In this document: positions 18,478 through 27,209 of the stretch, one piece after another
How positions within the stretch are numbered: the stretch's first letter is position 1
How the letters are laid out: each line of letters starts with the position of its first letter
Assembly (NCBI RefSeq): GCF_004360155.1
Contig: NZ_SAIS01000019.1
Span: forward strand, 1-64,000
Reading direction: 5' to 3'
Origin: Paraglaciecola marina
Lineage (GTDB): Bacteria; Pseudomonadota; Gammaproteobacteria; Enterobacterales; Alteromonadaceae
Length of the DNA stretch: 64,000 nt
The notes under the pieces: model-generated
Told to the model about the DNA's origin: nothing
Seen by the model: the letters and a program-made list of their open reading frames with translations, nothing else
The model's database searches: none
Position numbers and translations under genes: made by a program

Positions 18478-19692
18478 TTACAAACCAAACGGGTTATCAA
18501 TACTTTCGCTGGGCTCGGTAAACCAGCGTGGGCCTTTGTCAGTCATGTAAAAGTGGTCTTCTAAACGAATGCCAAATTCATCGGGTATTACTAGCATTGG
18601 CTCGTTACTAAAACACATGCCTTTAGCGAGTGGTGTTTTATTACCGCCCACTAAATAAGGCCATTCATGAATATCTAACCCAATGCCGTGGCCGGTACGA
18701 TGAGGGCAGCCCGGTGTTTGATAATCAGGGCCTAAGCCTTGTGTAGCTAAGTACTGGCGGGCAGCTTTATCCACATTTTCACAAGGTTCGCCAATTTTAG
18801 CGGCGTTAAATGCTGCTTGTTGCGCGGCTTTTTCTGCGTTCCAAAACTGTCTTTGCCTAGCTGTTGACTCGCCAAATACGTAAGTGCGGGTAATGTCTGA
18901 TATATAGTCGTGTACTTTGCAGCCCGTATCGATTAACACTACATCTCCAGCTTTTAGCGTTTGTGGATCTTTTACTCCATGGGGAAAGGAGGTGGCCACG
19001 CCAAAAAGTACAATACAAAAGTAATTACCCGGTGCGCCCACTTTTTGGTGAGCTTGCTTGATAAAAGCTTCGACCTCTGTGGTGGTGATGCCCACATATA
19101 AGATGCTTGCGGTGGCTTGATGCACAGCCAAAGTCATATTCATGGCAGCTTGCATAAGGGCTATTTCGTTATCTGACTTATGCATTCTGCAGTGGGCTGT
19201 GACTTCTTTTGCGTTAATAATATTTAAGCCAGTTTGCGCTTTATTGATGCCGTCGAATATAAAAAATTGCGCGCTTTCATCAATGCCGATAGTAGCGGTA
19301 TCCGCTATGTTTAATTGCTTTAAAACATCAACAAATAAACGATAAGGGTTTTCATGCTCTTGCCAGCCGTGAATGGGGCCGTCTATGACTTTGAATGCGT
19401 TCAAACTGCCTATTTCGAAATAAGGGGCTATGTATTGTATGCTCCCTTTTGCAGGTAAAATAGCCCCTACCATGCGTTCGCTAGCGTGCCATTTCATACC
19501 GGTAAAATAGGTAAGGTTGGTTCCAGCGTTTAGATAAATAGCATCAATATTATGAGCCAGCATATAAGCTTGGGCCTTGGCCATTCGCTCTAGGTGCTCC
19601 TTTGGCTCAATAGGCCTAAGGTTAGCTGTCATATCAGTTAAGCCAGCTAACGCTTGTTCTGGCGACTGAGTACCCACACCAATAGTAGTCAT
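18478..19692 (-). CDS. M24-family Xaa-Pro aminopeptidase-like protein
   Basis: A 404-residue protein with a creatinase N-terminal domain (about 30-165) and a pita-bread catalytic domain. All five metal ligands are visible: Asp in 'VLIDTGCKV' and 'SDITRT', His in 'RTGHGIGLDIHEWP', Glu in 'NEPMLV' and 'RLEDHF'. It probably removes N-terminal residues preceding proline, or splits dipeptides, in the cytoplasm. It is followed on the same strand by... none; upstream, the LysE gene is in the same orientation, 56 bp away, so the two may be co-transcribed. Confidence 0.88.
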   Translation of the reverse strand: MTTIGVGTQSPEQALAGLTDMTANLRPIEPKEHLERMAKAQAYMLAHNIDAIYLNAGTNLTYFTGMKWHASERMVGAILPAKGSIQYIAPYFEIGSLNAFKVIDGPIHGWQEHENPYRLFVDVLKQLNIADTATIGIDESAQFFIFDGINKAQTGLNIINAKEVTAHCRMHKSDNEIALMQAAMNMTLAVHQATASILYVGITTTEVEAFIKQAHQKVGAPGNYFCIVLFGVATSFPHGVKDPQTLKAGDVVLIDTGCKVHDYISDITRTYVFGESTARQRQFWNAEKAAQQAAFNAAKIGEPCENVDKAARQYLATQGLGPDYQTPGCPHRTGHGIGLDIHEWPYLVGGNKTPLAKGMCFSNEPMLVIPDEFGIRLEDHFYMTDKGPRWFTEPSESIDNPFGL

Positions 19693-19748
19693 GTTTTCTC
19701 CAAATTCTTAACAGCTATAAATCAAATATTCTATGGACTAGGAAGTGA

Positions 19749-20366
19749 CTAGCTCAAAGCTAGCCAAATGCCCACACCAATTAATAAGGTGCCAGAAATA
19801 GCATTCATCCAGCGCATGTTGTTACCTCGGTTAAGTAGGCGCTTTAAGCCTTTACCGCCAGAGGCATAGATGAGCATACACACAAACTCACTAAGCATAA
19901 TAACCGCCACCAGCGCCAAAAGTTGCCAGGAAATAGAGCGACTAGTATCAATAAAAGGCGGCAAAATAGATAACATAAATGCCCACCCCTTAGGGTTGGC
20001 AATGGCAGTTACAAAACCTTGTGACATTAAAGCAAAACGGCTTAGGGTTACATCTGCCTCAGCGTTCAAGCTTAGGTGACTACCCGACCAATACATTTTG
20101 CATCCTAAGTACATCAGGTATATCCCGCCTATCCACTTAAACCAAGTAAATAATGCCGGATAACTCAACATTATGGCCGCAGCCCCCATCACGGCCGATA
20201 CCGCAACAACCGCAACGCCGAATACCTCTCCAAGCATCATCCATAGTGTTCTGCGCAGGCCAATTTTTAAGCCCAATGTCATCGCCAAGGTCATACACAT
20301 ACCTGGGGTAATTGAGATAAAGAACATAGTGGGAATAAATACGGCTAGGGTGGCTAAAGTTGGCAT
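19749..20366 (-). CDS. LysE/RhtB family amino-acid exporter
   Basis: A 205-residue inner-membrane protein with six hydrophobic segments. The family signature near the N-terminus, 'FFISITPGMCMTLAMTLGLKIGLRR', is followed by 'GWAFMLSILPPFID' in the middle. Homologues export homoserine, threonine, lysine or other amino acids. The neighbouring metR remnant and the downstream methionine genes make a sulfur or homoserine-type substrate conceivable, but the specificity cannot be read. Confidence 0.88.
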   Translation of the reverse strand: MPTLATLAVFIPTMFFISITPGMCMTLAMTLGLKIGLRRTLWMMLGEVFGVAVVAVSAVMGAAAIMLSYPALFTWFKWIGGIYLMYLGCKMYWSGSHLSLNAEADVTLSRFALMSQGFVTAIANPKGWAFMLSILPPFIDTSRSISWQLLALVAVIMLSEFVCMLIYASGGKGLKRLLNRGNNMRWMNAISGTLLIGVGIWLALS

Positions 20367-20559
20367 AAGCAGTTCTTATAATTATTTGTTGGTAATTTAC
20401 AGTGCTGAATTTTAGAATCGATTTAAAGTAAAATAGAGTACTTAAAGCATGCGTTGAATTGAAACCAATATCACTAAGAAGTTTAACTGCTCTAGCTGGC
20501 AACAAAAAGCCAAATCAAATGTTTCTTTTGAAGGCAGTTATTTGTTTGTTTATCCCCTT

Positions 20560-20900
20560 TTGCCCAAAACGAATACTTTTTATAGCTAGTTTTTTGAGTT
20601 TTCATCGACTAACCAGCCTGGCAGAGCACAACCCCCTCGGCCTGCAACAACCATTTGCAACATGATTTCAGTGGTTTCGATGATTTTGTGTGGCTTAACT
20701 AAACATTTAGCAGGGTTAATAAATCAACCAAAGATAATCAGAATATCAATTTCGTATCTGAGTAGCGATACTGCCTCACCTTTTGCATTCTGATTTAATA
20801 AAAGTTCCGTGCGCATAAACAGCGGCAACACTCTATTAGTTGCGCTTTGAATACTATTACCTGCGGAGGTAAGGCGTAGATTACGCCCGTTTATTTTCGT
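20560..20900 (-). pseudogene. degraded metR paralogue (LysR family) remnant
   Basis: This stretch aligns over most of its length with parts of the intact metR at 22603-23487. For example, 20610-20710 parallels 22750-22870 (the reverse of 'ETTEIMLQMVAAGRGVCALPGWLVDEH'), and 20770-20890 parallels 23220-23340. At least two internal deletions and many frame breaks are present, and the N-terminal HTH half is missing. The missing 5' end abuts the stop of the adjacent 139-residue gene. It is a dead second copy, diverged substantially from the intact one. Confidence 0.75.
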
Positions 20901-20905
20901 ATTTA

Positions 20906-21325
20906 CTACAACAAGGATGTCATCGCTTCAACATCTCGATATGCTTTAACCTTATTATCCGGCGTACGTTTAGCTTCTTGCTCTGCGGAGCGCTCTGCGG
21001 CTTCTTTTACCAGTTTTTCTAGTTTTTCGGTTAACATCGTTAAGCGTTCTTTTTGTTCTTGAGTGGGGTTTTCTAGCCCTTCGAGTGCCGCGATTTCTTG
21101 TTTAAGTTCATCTAGTTTGTCCTTATCTACACCAACTTTATTCGCGAGTAACTCTTCCATAGCATTTGATAGAAAGCTTACTGTGTCACCAGTTGAATTG
21201 GAGCCTGAAGGGTCAGATGTTTCCGCAACTTTAATATTTTCTCGATTGGCCTTAGCAGCCTCTACTTCTTCAGGAGTTTTTTGGTGGTATAAATGGTACG
21301 TGGTTGAAGTGCTACTAATAAGCAT
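20906..21325 (-). CDS. coiled-coil protein, unknown
   Basis: A 139-residue hydrophilic protein rich in Glu, Lys and Leu. Residues about 65-120 have heptad spacing ('DELKQEIAALEGLENPTQEQKERLTMLTEKLEKLVKEAAERSAEQEA'-type pattern), indicating a coiled coil. No signal peptide or known domain. The start at 21325 is preferred over 21358 because AGAGG lies just upstream of it. It directly follows the metR remnant and is divergent from the 283-residue gene, which has a similar composition; both belong to a small patch between two metR copies. Confidence 0.6.
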   Translation of the reverse strand: MLISSTSTTYHLYHQKTPEEVEAAKANRENIKVAETSDPSGSNSTGDTVSFLSNAMEELLANKVGVDKDKLDELKQEIAALEGLENPTQEQKERLTMLTEKLEKLVKEAAERSAEQEAKRTPDNKVKAYRDVEAMTSLL

Positions 21326-21675
21326 TCTTAATCCTCTTAATAATGCGTTTTTTGTCACTTATAACAAGGAGGTGAGGTTTAACACTGACACCTCACTGCT
21401 TGTTACACATATATAATGTCCACATTTGATATTTGGTTTAAGCAAAATCAGTACCATAAAAAATAGTCTAGTCTCCGTTGGCGTTTTGAATAAGATTAGG
21501 TGCGTTATCTGCCAATTATGATGAAATGATGTTTGTAGTGGTCGCCTTAATCTTGCCACTACAGCCACAAAGAAAACAACAGAAAACAACAGAAAACAAC
21601 AGAAAACAACAGAAAACACTTATGGCCTAACTATTGCTGTGGGATAAAATAATAATACGCCAATGGAACTTTGCT
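21326..21675. other. intergenic region between divergent unknown genes
   Basis: About 350 bp that must contain promoters for both neighbouring genes. The only structure I recognise is the decamer tandem repeat at 21571-21618; the rest is AT-rich without clear operators. Confidence 0.4.
21571..21618. repeat. tandem decamer repeat (AGAAAACAAC)n
   Basis: Four exact copies of AGAAAACAAC (21571-21610) followed by a partial fifth. It lies about 60 bp upstream of the start of the 283-residue gene, a position where copy-number slippage could change promoter spacing. Unit length of 10 bp is about one helical turn. Confidence 0.9.
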
Positions 21676-22527
21676 ATGTCAGTAACGAATATTGATCACC
21701 TATCTTTATTGGGCAGCAAGAGGGTTACAAATACTTCGAATGTGACATCAAAAACAAATGAAGGCGGAACGACATTGCCGCATAAAGTAACTAACGCATT
21801 AAACAATCATTTTTCTCAATCTTTATTAGCGGCAAATAAAGCGTATTCCTCGTCACAACAAACTAATAATGCAAATATCACTAAAAACGAAGAGTTAAGT
21901 GAAGTCGAAGCCCATAGAAAGTTGGCATCAGCCATGCCATTTTTAATACAAGCACTCGATAATCTTGAAGCACAAGCAACAGAACTTGGTGATACCTATA
22001 ATAGGTTAACGACTAATGGAGGCAAGATAACCAAGTCAGATATTTTAATCTTGTCTTCTTTAGAAGAAGATATAGGTAAAACAAGGGCAGAAATCGAATT
22101 AATCATGCAACCTTTAGATGATAACGAGCCACAAACAAAGTTATTATCGAACTTATTATTACCTGTTTTTGAAGGCATTGATGATGAATTAAAAACGTTA
22201 ACCAAATTTAATGAGGAAGTAGAAGGTAAGCTGGCCTCAATAGAGTTAGAAAGCGGCAATCTTGAACTCGATTTTACTTTTAAGTTAAACCAAGAAAACT
22301 TTAATTTAATCGATCAAGACAGAAGATTACTCCCCTTTAGCTTTGTTGCTGATGACTTAAGAGTTATCACAGATTTTCTAAATCAAAACTTCGATAATGG
22401 TGGCGCGATAGTGTTTCAAACATCCATTAAAAAGACTGAAGACTTTATTCGATCGTTTGAAAAATACCAAGAAGACAGAAACGAAGATTACCTCTCACAA
22501 AGAAAACTGAGGAACAAAACAAGTTAA
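21676..22527 (+). CDS. unknown soluble protein, possibly coiled-coil
   Basis: A 283-residue protein without signal peptide or membrane segment. The N-terminal 80 residues are Ser/Thr/Asn-rich and probably disordered. Residues about 85-190 are helical with leucine repeats ('LIQALDNLEAQATELGDTYNRL', 'IGKTRAEIELIMQPL'). No recognised family. The ATG at 21676 is chosen; an in-frame TTG at 21634 is possible, but it would lie 16 bp after the decamer repeat and has no ribosome-binding site. Similar composition to the neighbouring 139-residue protein suggests a functional pair (inference). Confidence 0.6.
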   Translation: MSVTNIDHLSLLGSKRVTNTSNVTSKTNEGGTTLPHKVTNALNNHFSQSLLAANKAYSSSQQTNNANITKNEELSEVEAHRKLASAMPFLIQALDNLEAQATELGDTYNRLTTNGGKITKSDILILSSLEEDIGKTRAEIELIMQPLDDNEPQTKLLSNLLLPVFEGIDDELKTLTKFNEEVEGKLASIELESGNLELDFTFKLNQENFNLIDQDRRLLPFSFVADDLRVITDFLNQNFDNGGAIVFQTSIKKTEDFIRSFEKYQEDRNEDYLSQRKLRNKTS

Positions 22528-22602
22528 AGCTAATGTTAGTTCAAACAGTTAACGACTCAAAAAACTATGGTTATGTTCATTGCCTAATATAAAAATAATT
22601 AC

Positions 22603-23487
22603 TCACTTGGTTTTTTTAGCCTGAGTGATAAAATCTTTCAAGTAATCAATATCCTGTTCGTTATTACGAACCCCCATAAATATCTGTTTAGCAATACCTT
22701 CATCTCCAAAGCGAAGACTCTTGATCGGTAGCGTTTTTGAATGCTCGTCCACAAGCCAACCTGGTAAAGCGCATACCCCTCGCCCTGCTGCTACCATCTG
22801 TAACATAATCTCTGTAGTTTCGATGTTCTTATGTTTCTTCACTGAGCATTTTGCTGGGTTGAGAAATTGGCTAAAAATATCTAGCCGCATTGGTTCAACA
22901 GGATAACTAAACAGCACTTCTTCACTTAGTTGTTCGGGTAATACAAAATCTTGTTCTGCCAATTTATGAGACTCAGCAACCACCAGCCTATGCTCATAAT
23001 TAAACACGGGTATGTAGTCAATTTGCGGCTTAAAAAGCGGGTCGGGAGTAATCAGTACATCTATCTCATAACTGAGTAAGGCACCAAGCGCACCAAACTG
23101 AAACTCTTGCTTAACATCCATATCAATGTCGGGCCACTGTTCTAAATAGGGTTGAATAACCCTAAGTAACCATTGATAACAAGGGTGGCATTCCATACCA
23201 ATCCGCAGCGACCCCATTTCACCTTTTGCAATTTGATTTAATAACAGTTCAGTGTGCGAAAATTGCGGCAGTACCCTATTCGCAAGGGTTTGAATACGCC
23301 CACCAGCAGCGGTAAGGCGCAGGTTTCGGCCGTCTTTTTCCCATATTTTAGTGGCCAACTGACCTTCTAATTTTTTGATGCTGTGACTTAACGCAGATTG
23401 GGATAAATGCAACGAATCAGCCGCTTTAGTTAGGGTGCCGTGCTCTTTAATTGCGGTAAGTATTTCTAAATGAATTCTCTCTAACAC
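22603..23487 (-). CDS. metR: LysR-family regulator MetR
   Basis: A 294-residue LysR regulator. N-terminal HTH 'GTLTKAADSLHLSQSALSHSIKKLEGQL' (about 16-44), and the effector domain carries MetR-typical 'IGMECHPCYQWLLRVIQPYLEQWP' and 'YPVEPMRLDIFSQFL'. MetR senses homocysteine and activates methionine-synthesis genes. It is adjacent to mesD-mesX on the same strand, 147 bp downstream of mesD, so those genes are its probable targets. A decayed second copy lies at 20560-20900. Confidence 0.88.
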   Translation of the reverse strand: MLERIHLEILTAIKEHGTLTKAADSLHLSQSALSHSIKKLEGQLATKIWEKDGRNLRLTAAGGRIQTLANRVLPQFSHTELLLNQIAKGEMGSLRIGMECHPCYQWLLRVIQPYLEQWPDIDMDVKQEFQFGALGALLSYEIDVLITPDPLFKPQIDYIPVFNYEHRLVVAESHKLAEQDFVLPEQLSEEVLFSYPVEPMRLDIFSQFLNPAKCSVKKHKNIETTEIMLQMVAAGRGVCALPGWLVDEHSKTLPIKSLRFGDEGIAKQIFMGVRNNEQDIDYLKDFITQAKKTK

Positions 23488-23634
23488 CTGCTACCCCTTT
23501 TCTAAAGTTTCATTAATGAAGTTAATTCATCGATTAGTAAGATTATAGCATTTTTGCTCATCAATTAAATAACTTATCTTTGCGTTAGCAGTAAGTGTTC
23601 AGCCCACTGCTGCACTCTAGTTTCATATTGTTAG

Positions 23635-24717
23635 CTATATGCGGTTAGCAAATATCTCTCTACGGATTAGTTCAGCCCCTTCACTCAACGCACGTAACTT
23701 GCCTCTTGCTACTTCACGAGACAAAGGCGCCATGCCGCAATTGGTACAAGGATAAAGCTTGTCGGCATCCACATACTTAAGTGCTTCTCGCAGAGTGCTT
23801 GCAACTTCTTCTGGAGTTTCAATGGAATTAGTTGCCACATCAATAGCGCCAACCATGACTTTTTTACCGCGGAGCAGTTCTAGTAACTCAATAGGAACAT
23901 GCGAGTTATGGCATTCTAATGAGATAATATCGATATTGGATTTTTGAAGCTTAGGAAAGGCTTGCTCATATTGTCGCCATTCAGAACCTAGCGTTTTTTT
24001 CCAATCGGTATTGGCTTTAATGCCATAGCCATAACAAATATGCACCGCGGTTTCGCACTTAAGTCCTTCGATTGCTCGCTCTAAACAAGCAATGCCCCAT
24101 TCATTTACATCATCAAAAAACACATTAAATGCTGGCTCATCAAATTGGATAATGTCCACACCTGCAGCCTCTAATTCTTTGGCTTCTTGGTTAAGGATTT
24201 TGGCAAATTCCCACGCCAATTTTTCACGACTTTTATAATGGTCGTCATAAAGGGTGTCTATCATAGTCATAGGGCCAGGCAGCGCCCATTTAATCGGTTG
24301 ACTAGTTTGTTTACGTAATAGCTTAGCATCTTCAACAAAAACAGATTTAGGACGTGAAACCGGCCCCACTACAGTAGGTACACTGGCATCATAACGGTCA
24401 CGAATTTTAACCGTCTTACGATTTTCAAAATCAACCCCCGTTAAGTGCTCAATAAAGGTAGTAACAAAGTGTTGGCGGGTTTGTTCGCCATCACCGACGA
24501 TATCAATACCTGCTTGCTGTTGTTCTTGCAACGACACACGTAGCGCATCGTGTTTACCATCAATTAATTCCTGCCCTTGCAATTTCCAAGGAGACCATAG
24601 GGCTTCTGGCTCTGCCAGCCAAGAAGGTTTAGGTAAACTACCAGCCGTTGCGGTAGGTAGTATGTTATTCGAGATATGCGGTTTTACTGCATTTTTTTCT
24701 AAAGTAGATGTTTTCAT
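23635..24717 (-). CDS. mesD: core-MetE-type methionine synthase MesD
   Basis: A 360-residue protein corresponding to the catalytic C-terminal half of MetE and lacking its N-terminal domain. The zinc ligands are present: His and Cys in 'VHICYG', Glu in 'SLECHNS' and Cys in 'PCTNCGM'. It is followed in reverse by a DUF1852 gene, the pairing described for the folate-independent MesD/MesX methionine synthases, in which MesX is required and oxygen is needed. It would methylate homocysteine in the cytoplasm from a non-folate donor. Gap to mesX is 55 bp. Confidence 0.85.
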   Translation of the reverse strand: MKTSTLEKNAVKPHISNNILPTATAGSLPKPSWLAEPEALWSPWKLQGQELIDGKHDALRVSLQEQQQAGIDIVGDGEQTRQHFVTTFIEHLTGVDFENRKTVKIRDRYDASVPTVVGPVSRPKSVFVEDAKLLRKQTSQPIKWALPGPMTMIDTLYDDHYKSREKLAWEFAKILNQEAKELEAAGVDIIQFDEPAFNVFFDDVNEWGIACLERAIEGLKCETAVHICYGYGIKANTDWKKTLGSEWRQYEQAFPKLQKSNIDIISLECHNSHVPIELLELLRGKKVMVGAIDVATNSIETPEEVASTLREALKYVDADKLYPCTNCGMAPLSREVARGKLRALSEGAELIRREIFANRI

Positions 24718-24772
24718 AATAATTGCTGCTGTACCTTTTATTCTTTGAAGCTTGCTGGTGAGTTTTAACTAA

Positions 24773-25750
24773 TTACACTGCGTAATTAGCAGACCACTGC
24801 TCAAGCACTGCCTGATAGGGCTTGATGAAATGCTCTTCAGCATATTTACCCTGCTTAATCGCCAACTTACTGCGCTCTTCTCTGTCATACACAATATGCG
24901 TGAGAGAGTGATCTTTGTTCTGTAAATTCGGTTGATAGCAGTTCCCAGCCACTGCATTTGCATTGTAAATTTCAGGGCGATAGATTTTTTGAAACGTTTC
25001 CATAGTGCTGATGGTGCTGATCAACTCAAGGTTGCTGTAATCATTCAGCAAGTCTCCAAAGAAATAAAACGCCAAAGGTGCAACACTGTTGGGCGGCATG
25101 AAATAACGAACTTGTAAGCCCATTTTTTTGAAATACTGCTCAGTTAATGAGGAACCATTGGGTTGATACTCAAACCCCAATACTGGATGTCGGTTATCTG
25201 TACGGTGATAGGTTTTGTTGTCCGAAACACTCAAACAAATAACCGGCAACTTTTTAAAATGCTGCTTATAGGCATTTGAGTTCACAAAATACTTAAAGAT
25301 TTTTCCATGAAGCTCACCAAAGTTATCAGGCACACTAAACTGAGCTTGCCCTTGATTATGAGCACCCAGCAAAATACTAAAGTCATAATCTCGTACATAA
25401 GAAGAAAAGTTATTACCTACTATGCCTTCAATACGCTCGTTGGTTTGGTGGTCGACAATATTCGTTTTCAGTACCTCAATTGACGGAAAGCTCTCACCAC
25501 TATTTTCTATGTCCATTCCAACAGAAATAATTTCAAGCTCAACAGAATAGCGATCTGCTTTGGGGTTATCCCAGTACGCTAAGGCATTAAAACTATTGTT
25601 GATCATTTTTAAGGCATTACGTAAATTCTGCTGACGACTTTCGCCTCTGGCTAAATTAGCAAAGTTAGTGGTGGCCCGAGTGTTGTCAGCGGGATGATAG
25701 TTTTCATCGAGGCAAACGTTATTAATGGTAAATGTAAAATCTGTATTCAT
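24773..25750 (-). CDS. mesX: DUF1852 protein MesX, partner of MesD
   Basis: A 325-residue soluble protein recognised as DUF1852 ('LARGESRQQNLRNALKMINNSFNALAYWDNPKADRY'-type N-terminal region, 'PLAFYFFGDLLNDYSN' near residue 230, 'YRPEIYNANAVAGNCYQPN' near 275). DUF1852 proteins are the MesX component needed by MesD for folate-independent methionine formation; their chemistry is not fully known. First gene of a mesX-mesD pair. A strong palindrome lies 159 bp upstream of its start. The ribosome-binding site is weak. Confidence 0.85.
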   Translation of the reverse strand: MNTDFTFTINNVCLDENYHPADNTRATTNFANLARGESRQQNLRNALKMINNSFNALAYWDNPKADRYSVELEIISVGMDIENSGESFPSIEVLKTNIVDHQTNERIEGIVGNNFSSYVRDYDFSILLGAHNQGQAQFSVPDNFGELHGKIFKYFVNSNAYKQHFKKLPVICLSVSDNKTYHRTDNRHPVLGFEYQPNGSSLTEQYFKKMGLQVRYFMPPNSVAPLAFYFFGDLLNDYSNLELISTISTMETFQKIYRPEIYNANAVAGNCYQPNLQNKDHSLTHIVYDREERSKLAIKQGKYAEEHFIKPYQAVLEQWSANYAV

Positions 25751-25908
25751 GATGAATGGGTATCCAATATCCTTTAGTAAATCTGAATGTGTTACTTGCT
25801 ATTGCGGGCTATCAATTGGTGTCTGTTTCTTTCCAACCAATAGTTGCTAGCTATTAAGGGTATTTATACGCACTTGATTACATGAAAAAAATTGATATTA
25901 CTTCATCA

Positions 25909-25931
25909 TTACATGAATAAAACTCATGTAA
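25909..25931. promoter_or_regulatory. palindromic operator candidate upstream of mesX (MetR-type)
   Basis: TTACATGA-N7-TCATGTAA is a perfect 8-bp inverted repeat containing the LysR T-N11-A signature. A further half-site TTACATGA starts at 25878, 31 bp to the left. Position upstream of mesX and the neighbouring metR suggest a MetR site (inference). Confidence 0.55.
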
Positions 25932-25971
25932 TTTTTCTTAGATAAATTACAGAGCATGCAAATTAATCATT

Positions 25972-26154
25972 TTGAATAGCCCAACTACAAGTGCAGTTGG
26001 ACTTATTCCAGTGTTGCCACAATATACACCACCACCTATGCCTGTTTCAGCTCTATACCCACAAAACCGCCATTTATCTCCAAGAACTCGCGCTTTTGTA
26101 AATTGGCTACAGGAAATTTTCACTCAATTAAAATCAATGCCAGAAATTAGCTAA
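25972..26154 (+). pseudogene. C-terminal remnant of a LysR-family regulator
   Basis: The readable frame ('PVLPQYTPPPMPVSALYPQ', then 'HLSPRTRAFVNWLQE') is the typical last 45 residues of a CrgA-type LysR effector domain. No HTH or rest of the domain precedes it, and there is no ribosome-binding site. It resembles the end of the neighbouring LysR at 26196-27089 but is on the opposite strand. Read as a truncated fossil. Confidence 0.7.
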
Positions 26155-26195
26155 GGATTATTAAGGCTGTAGCGAAATTGAAAAACATAACTCAA

Positions 26196-27089
26196 TTATT
26201 TATCCCAATAAGGGCTATCACCAAAAAACTCTAGGTAATAATCAATAAAAGCTCTGACTTTAGGAGCTAACATTCTAGAACTAGGGTACACCGCCCAAAT
26301 TGCTGTGTTTGCAACTAAAGGATAGTCAGGCAATACCTCTACTAGCTCACCACTTTGTAACTGCTTATAGGCACTCCAAGTTGAATTAATAGTGATCCCC
26401 ATGCCGTTAGTACAAGCATCCCGTATGGCCTCTCCGTTATCGGTTGAAAAGGATCCCTTAGCCTTCACAGAAATAATATTGTTGCCGTCTTTGAAGCGCC
26501 AAGTATCTAACCCCATCAAAGAGATACAGTTAAAATTAGCTAAATCTTGCGGCGTATCAGGCTTACCATTATTGGCTAGAAAATCAGGAGAGGCACATAA
26601 AATGCGTTTATCAGGTGCTAACCTTCTAGCAATTAGACTTGAGTCTTTTAAGCCTGAATTACGCACCGCAATATCAAAGCCCCCTTCGACTAAATCTACA
26701 ATGCTATCAGATAGCTTTAAGTCCACCTTTAACTGAGGGTTAGCGTCTAAAAAATCACTTAAGGCAGGTAAAAGATGCATTCTGCCAAATGAGGCAGGGG
26801 CAGCAATACGCAAGGTGCCACTTGGGGATAAACTCCCTGCCCCAACCGATGCTCGGGCGGCTTCAACACTATCGAGCACATTTTCTGCATGGTGTAAAAA
26901 CGCTTGGCCATCTTCAGTCAAAGACACTTTTCGGGTAGTTCTATGGATAAGACGAACCCCTAAATTTTCTTCTAGCTTATTAATATGGGCACTGGCCACA
27001 GCGGGCGATAGCCCCAGTTCAGAGCCAGCCAAACTAATATTGTGTGTAGCCGCAATGCGCACAAATAGCCTGAGATGCTCTATATTCAT
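26196..27089 (-). CDS. LysR-family regulator (CrgA/AaeR-like)
   Basis: A 297-residue regulator. HTH 'HNISLAGSELGLSPAVASAHINKLEENLG' (about 15-44), effector domain with 'GTLRIAAPASFGRMHLLPAL' and C-terminal 'WAVYPSSRMLAPKVRAFIDYYLEFF'. Start 27089 is preferred to 27140 because LysR proteins begin a few residues before 'LRLFVRIA'. It is divergent from the quinone-oxidoreductase-like gene at 27210 with about 120 bp between, so it probably controls that gene and itself. Confidence 0.87.
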   Translation of the reverse strand: MNIEHLRLFVRIAATHNISLAGSELGLSPAVASAHINKLEENLGVRLIHRTTRKVSLTEDGQAFLHHAENVLDSVEAARASVGAGSLSPSGTLRIAAPASFGRMHLLPALSDFLDANPQLKVDLKLSDSIVDLVEGGFDIAVRNSGLKDSSLIARRLAPDKRILCASPDFLANNGKPDTPQDLANFNCISLMGLDTWRFKDGNNIISVKAKGSFSTDNGEAIRDACTNGMGITINSTWSAYKQLQSGELVEVLPDYPLVANTAIWAVYPSSRMLAPKVRAFIDYYLEFFGDSPYWDK

Positions 27090-27209
27090 CAACCACCCAT
27101 TATCAACAAAATCTATATAGTCATTCAATAAAGATAGCAATTATCAAATATTATAACAATAACTATACTGGCTTCACTTAAACGAACTCCACTAAGTAGG
27201 ACGTAAAAA

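Noticed and set aside
20459-20665. Plus-strand 68-codon frame near the LysE gene
   Set aside because: It overlaps the metR remnant in antisense and has no ribosome-binding site or family resemblance.
21571-21618. CRISPR-like repeat
   Set aside because: Units are 10 bp and contiguous with no spacers; it is a simple tandem repeat.
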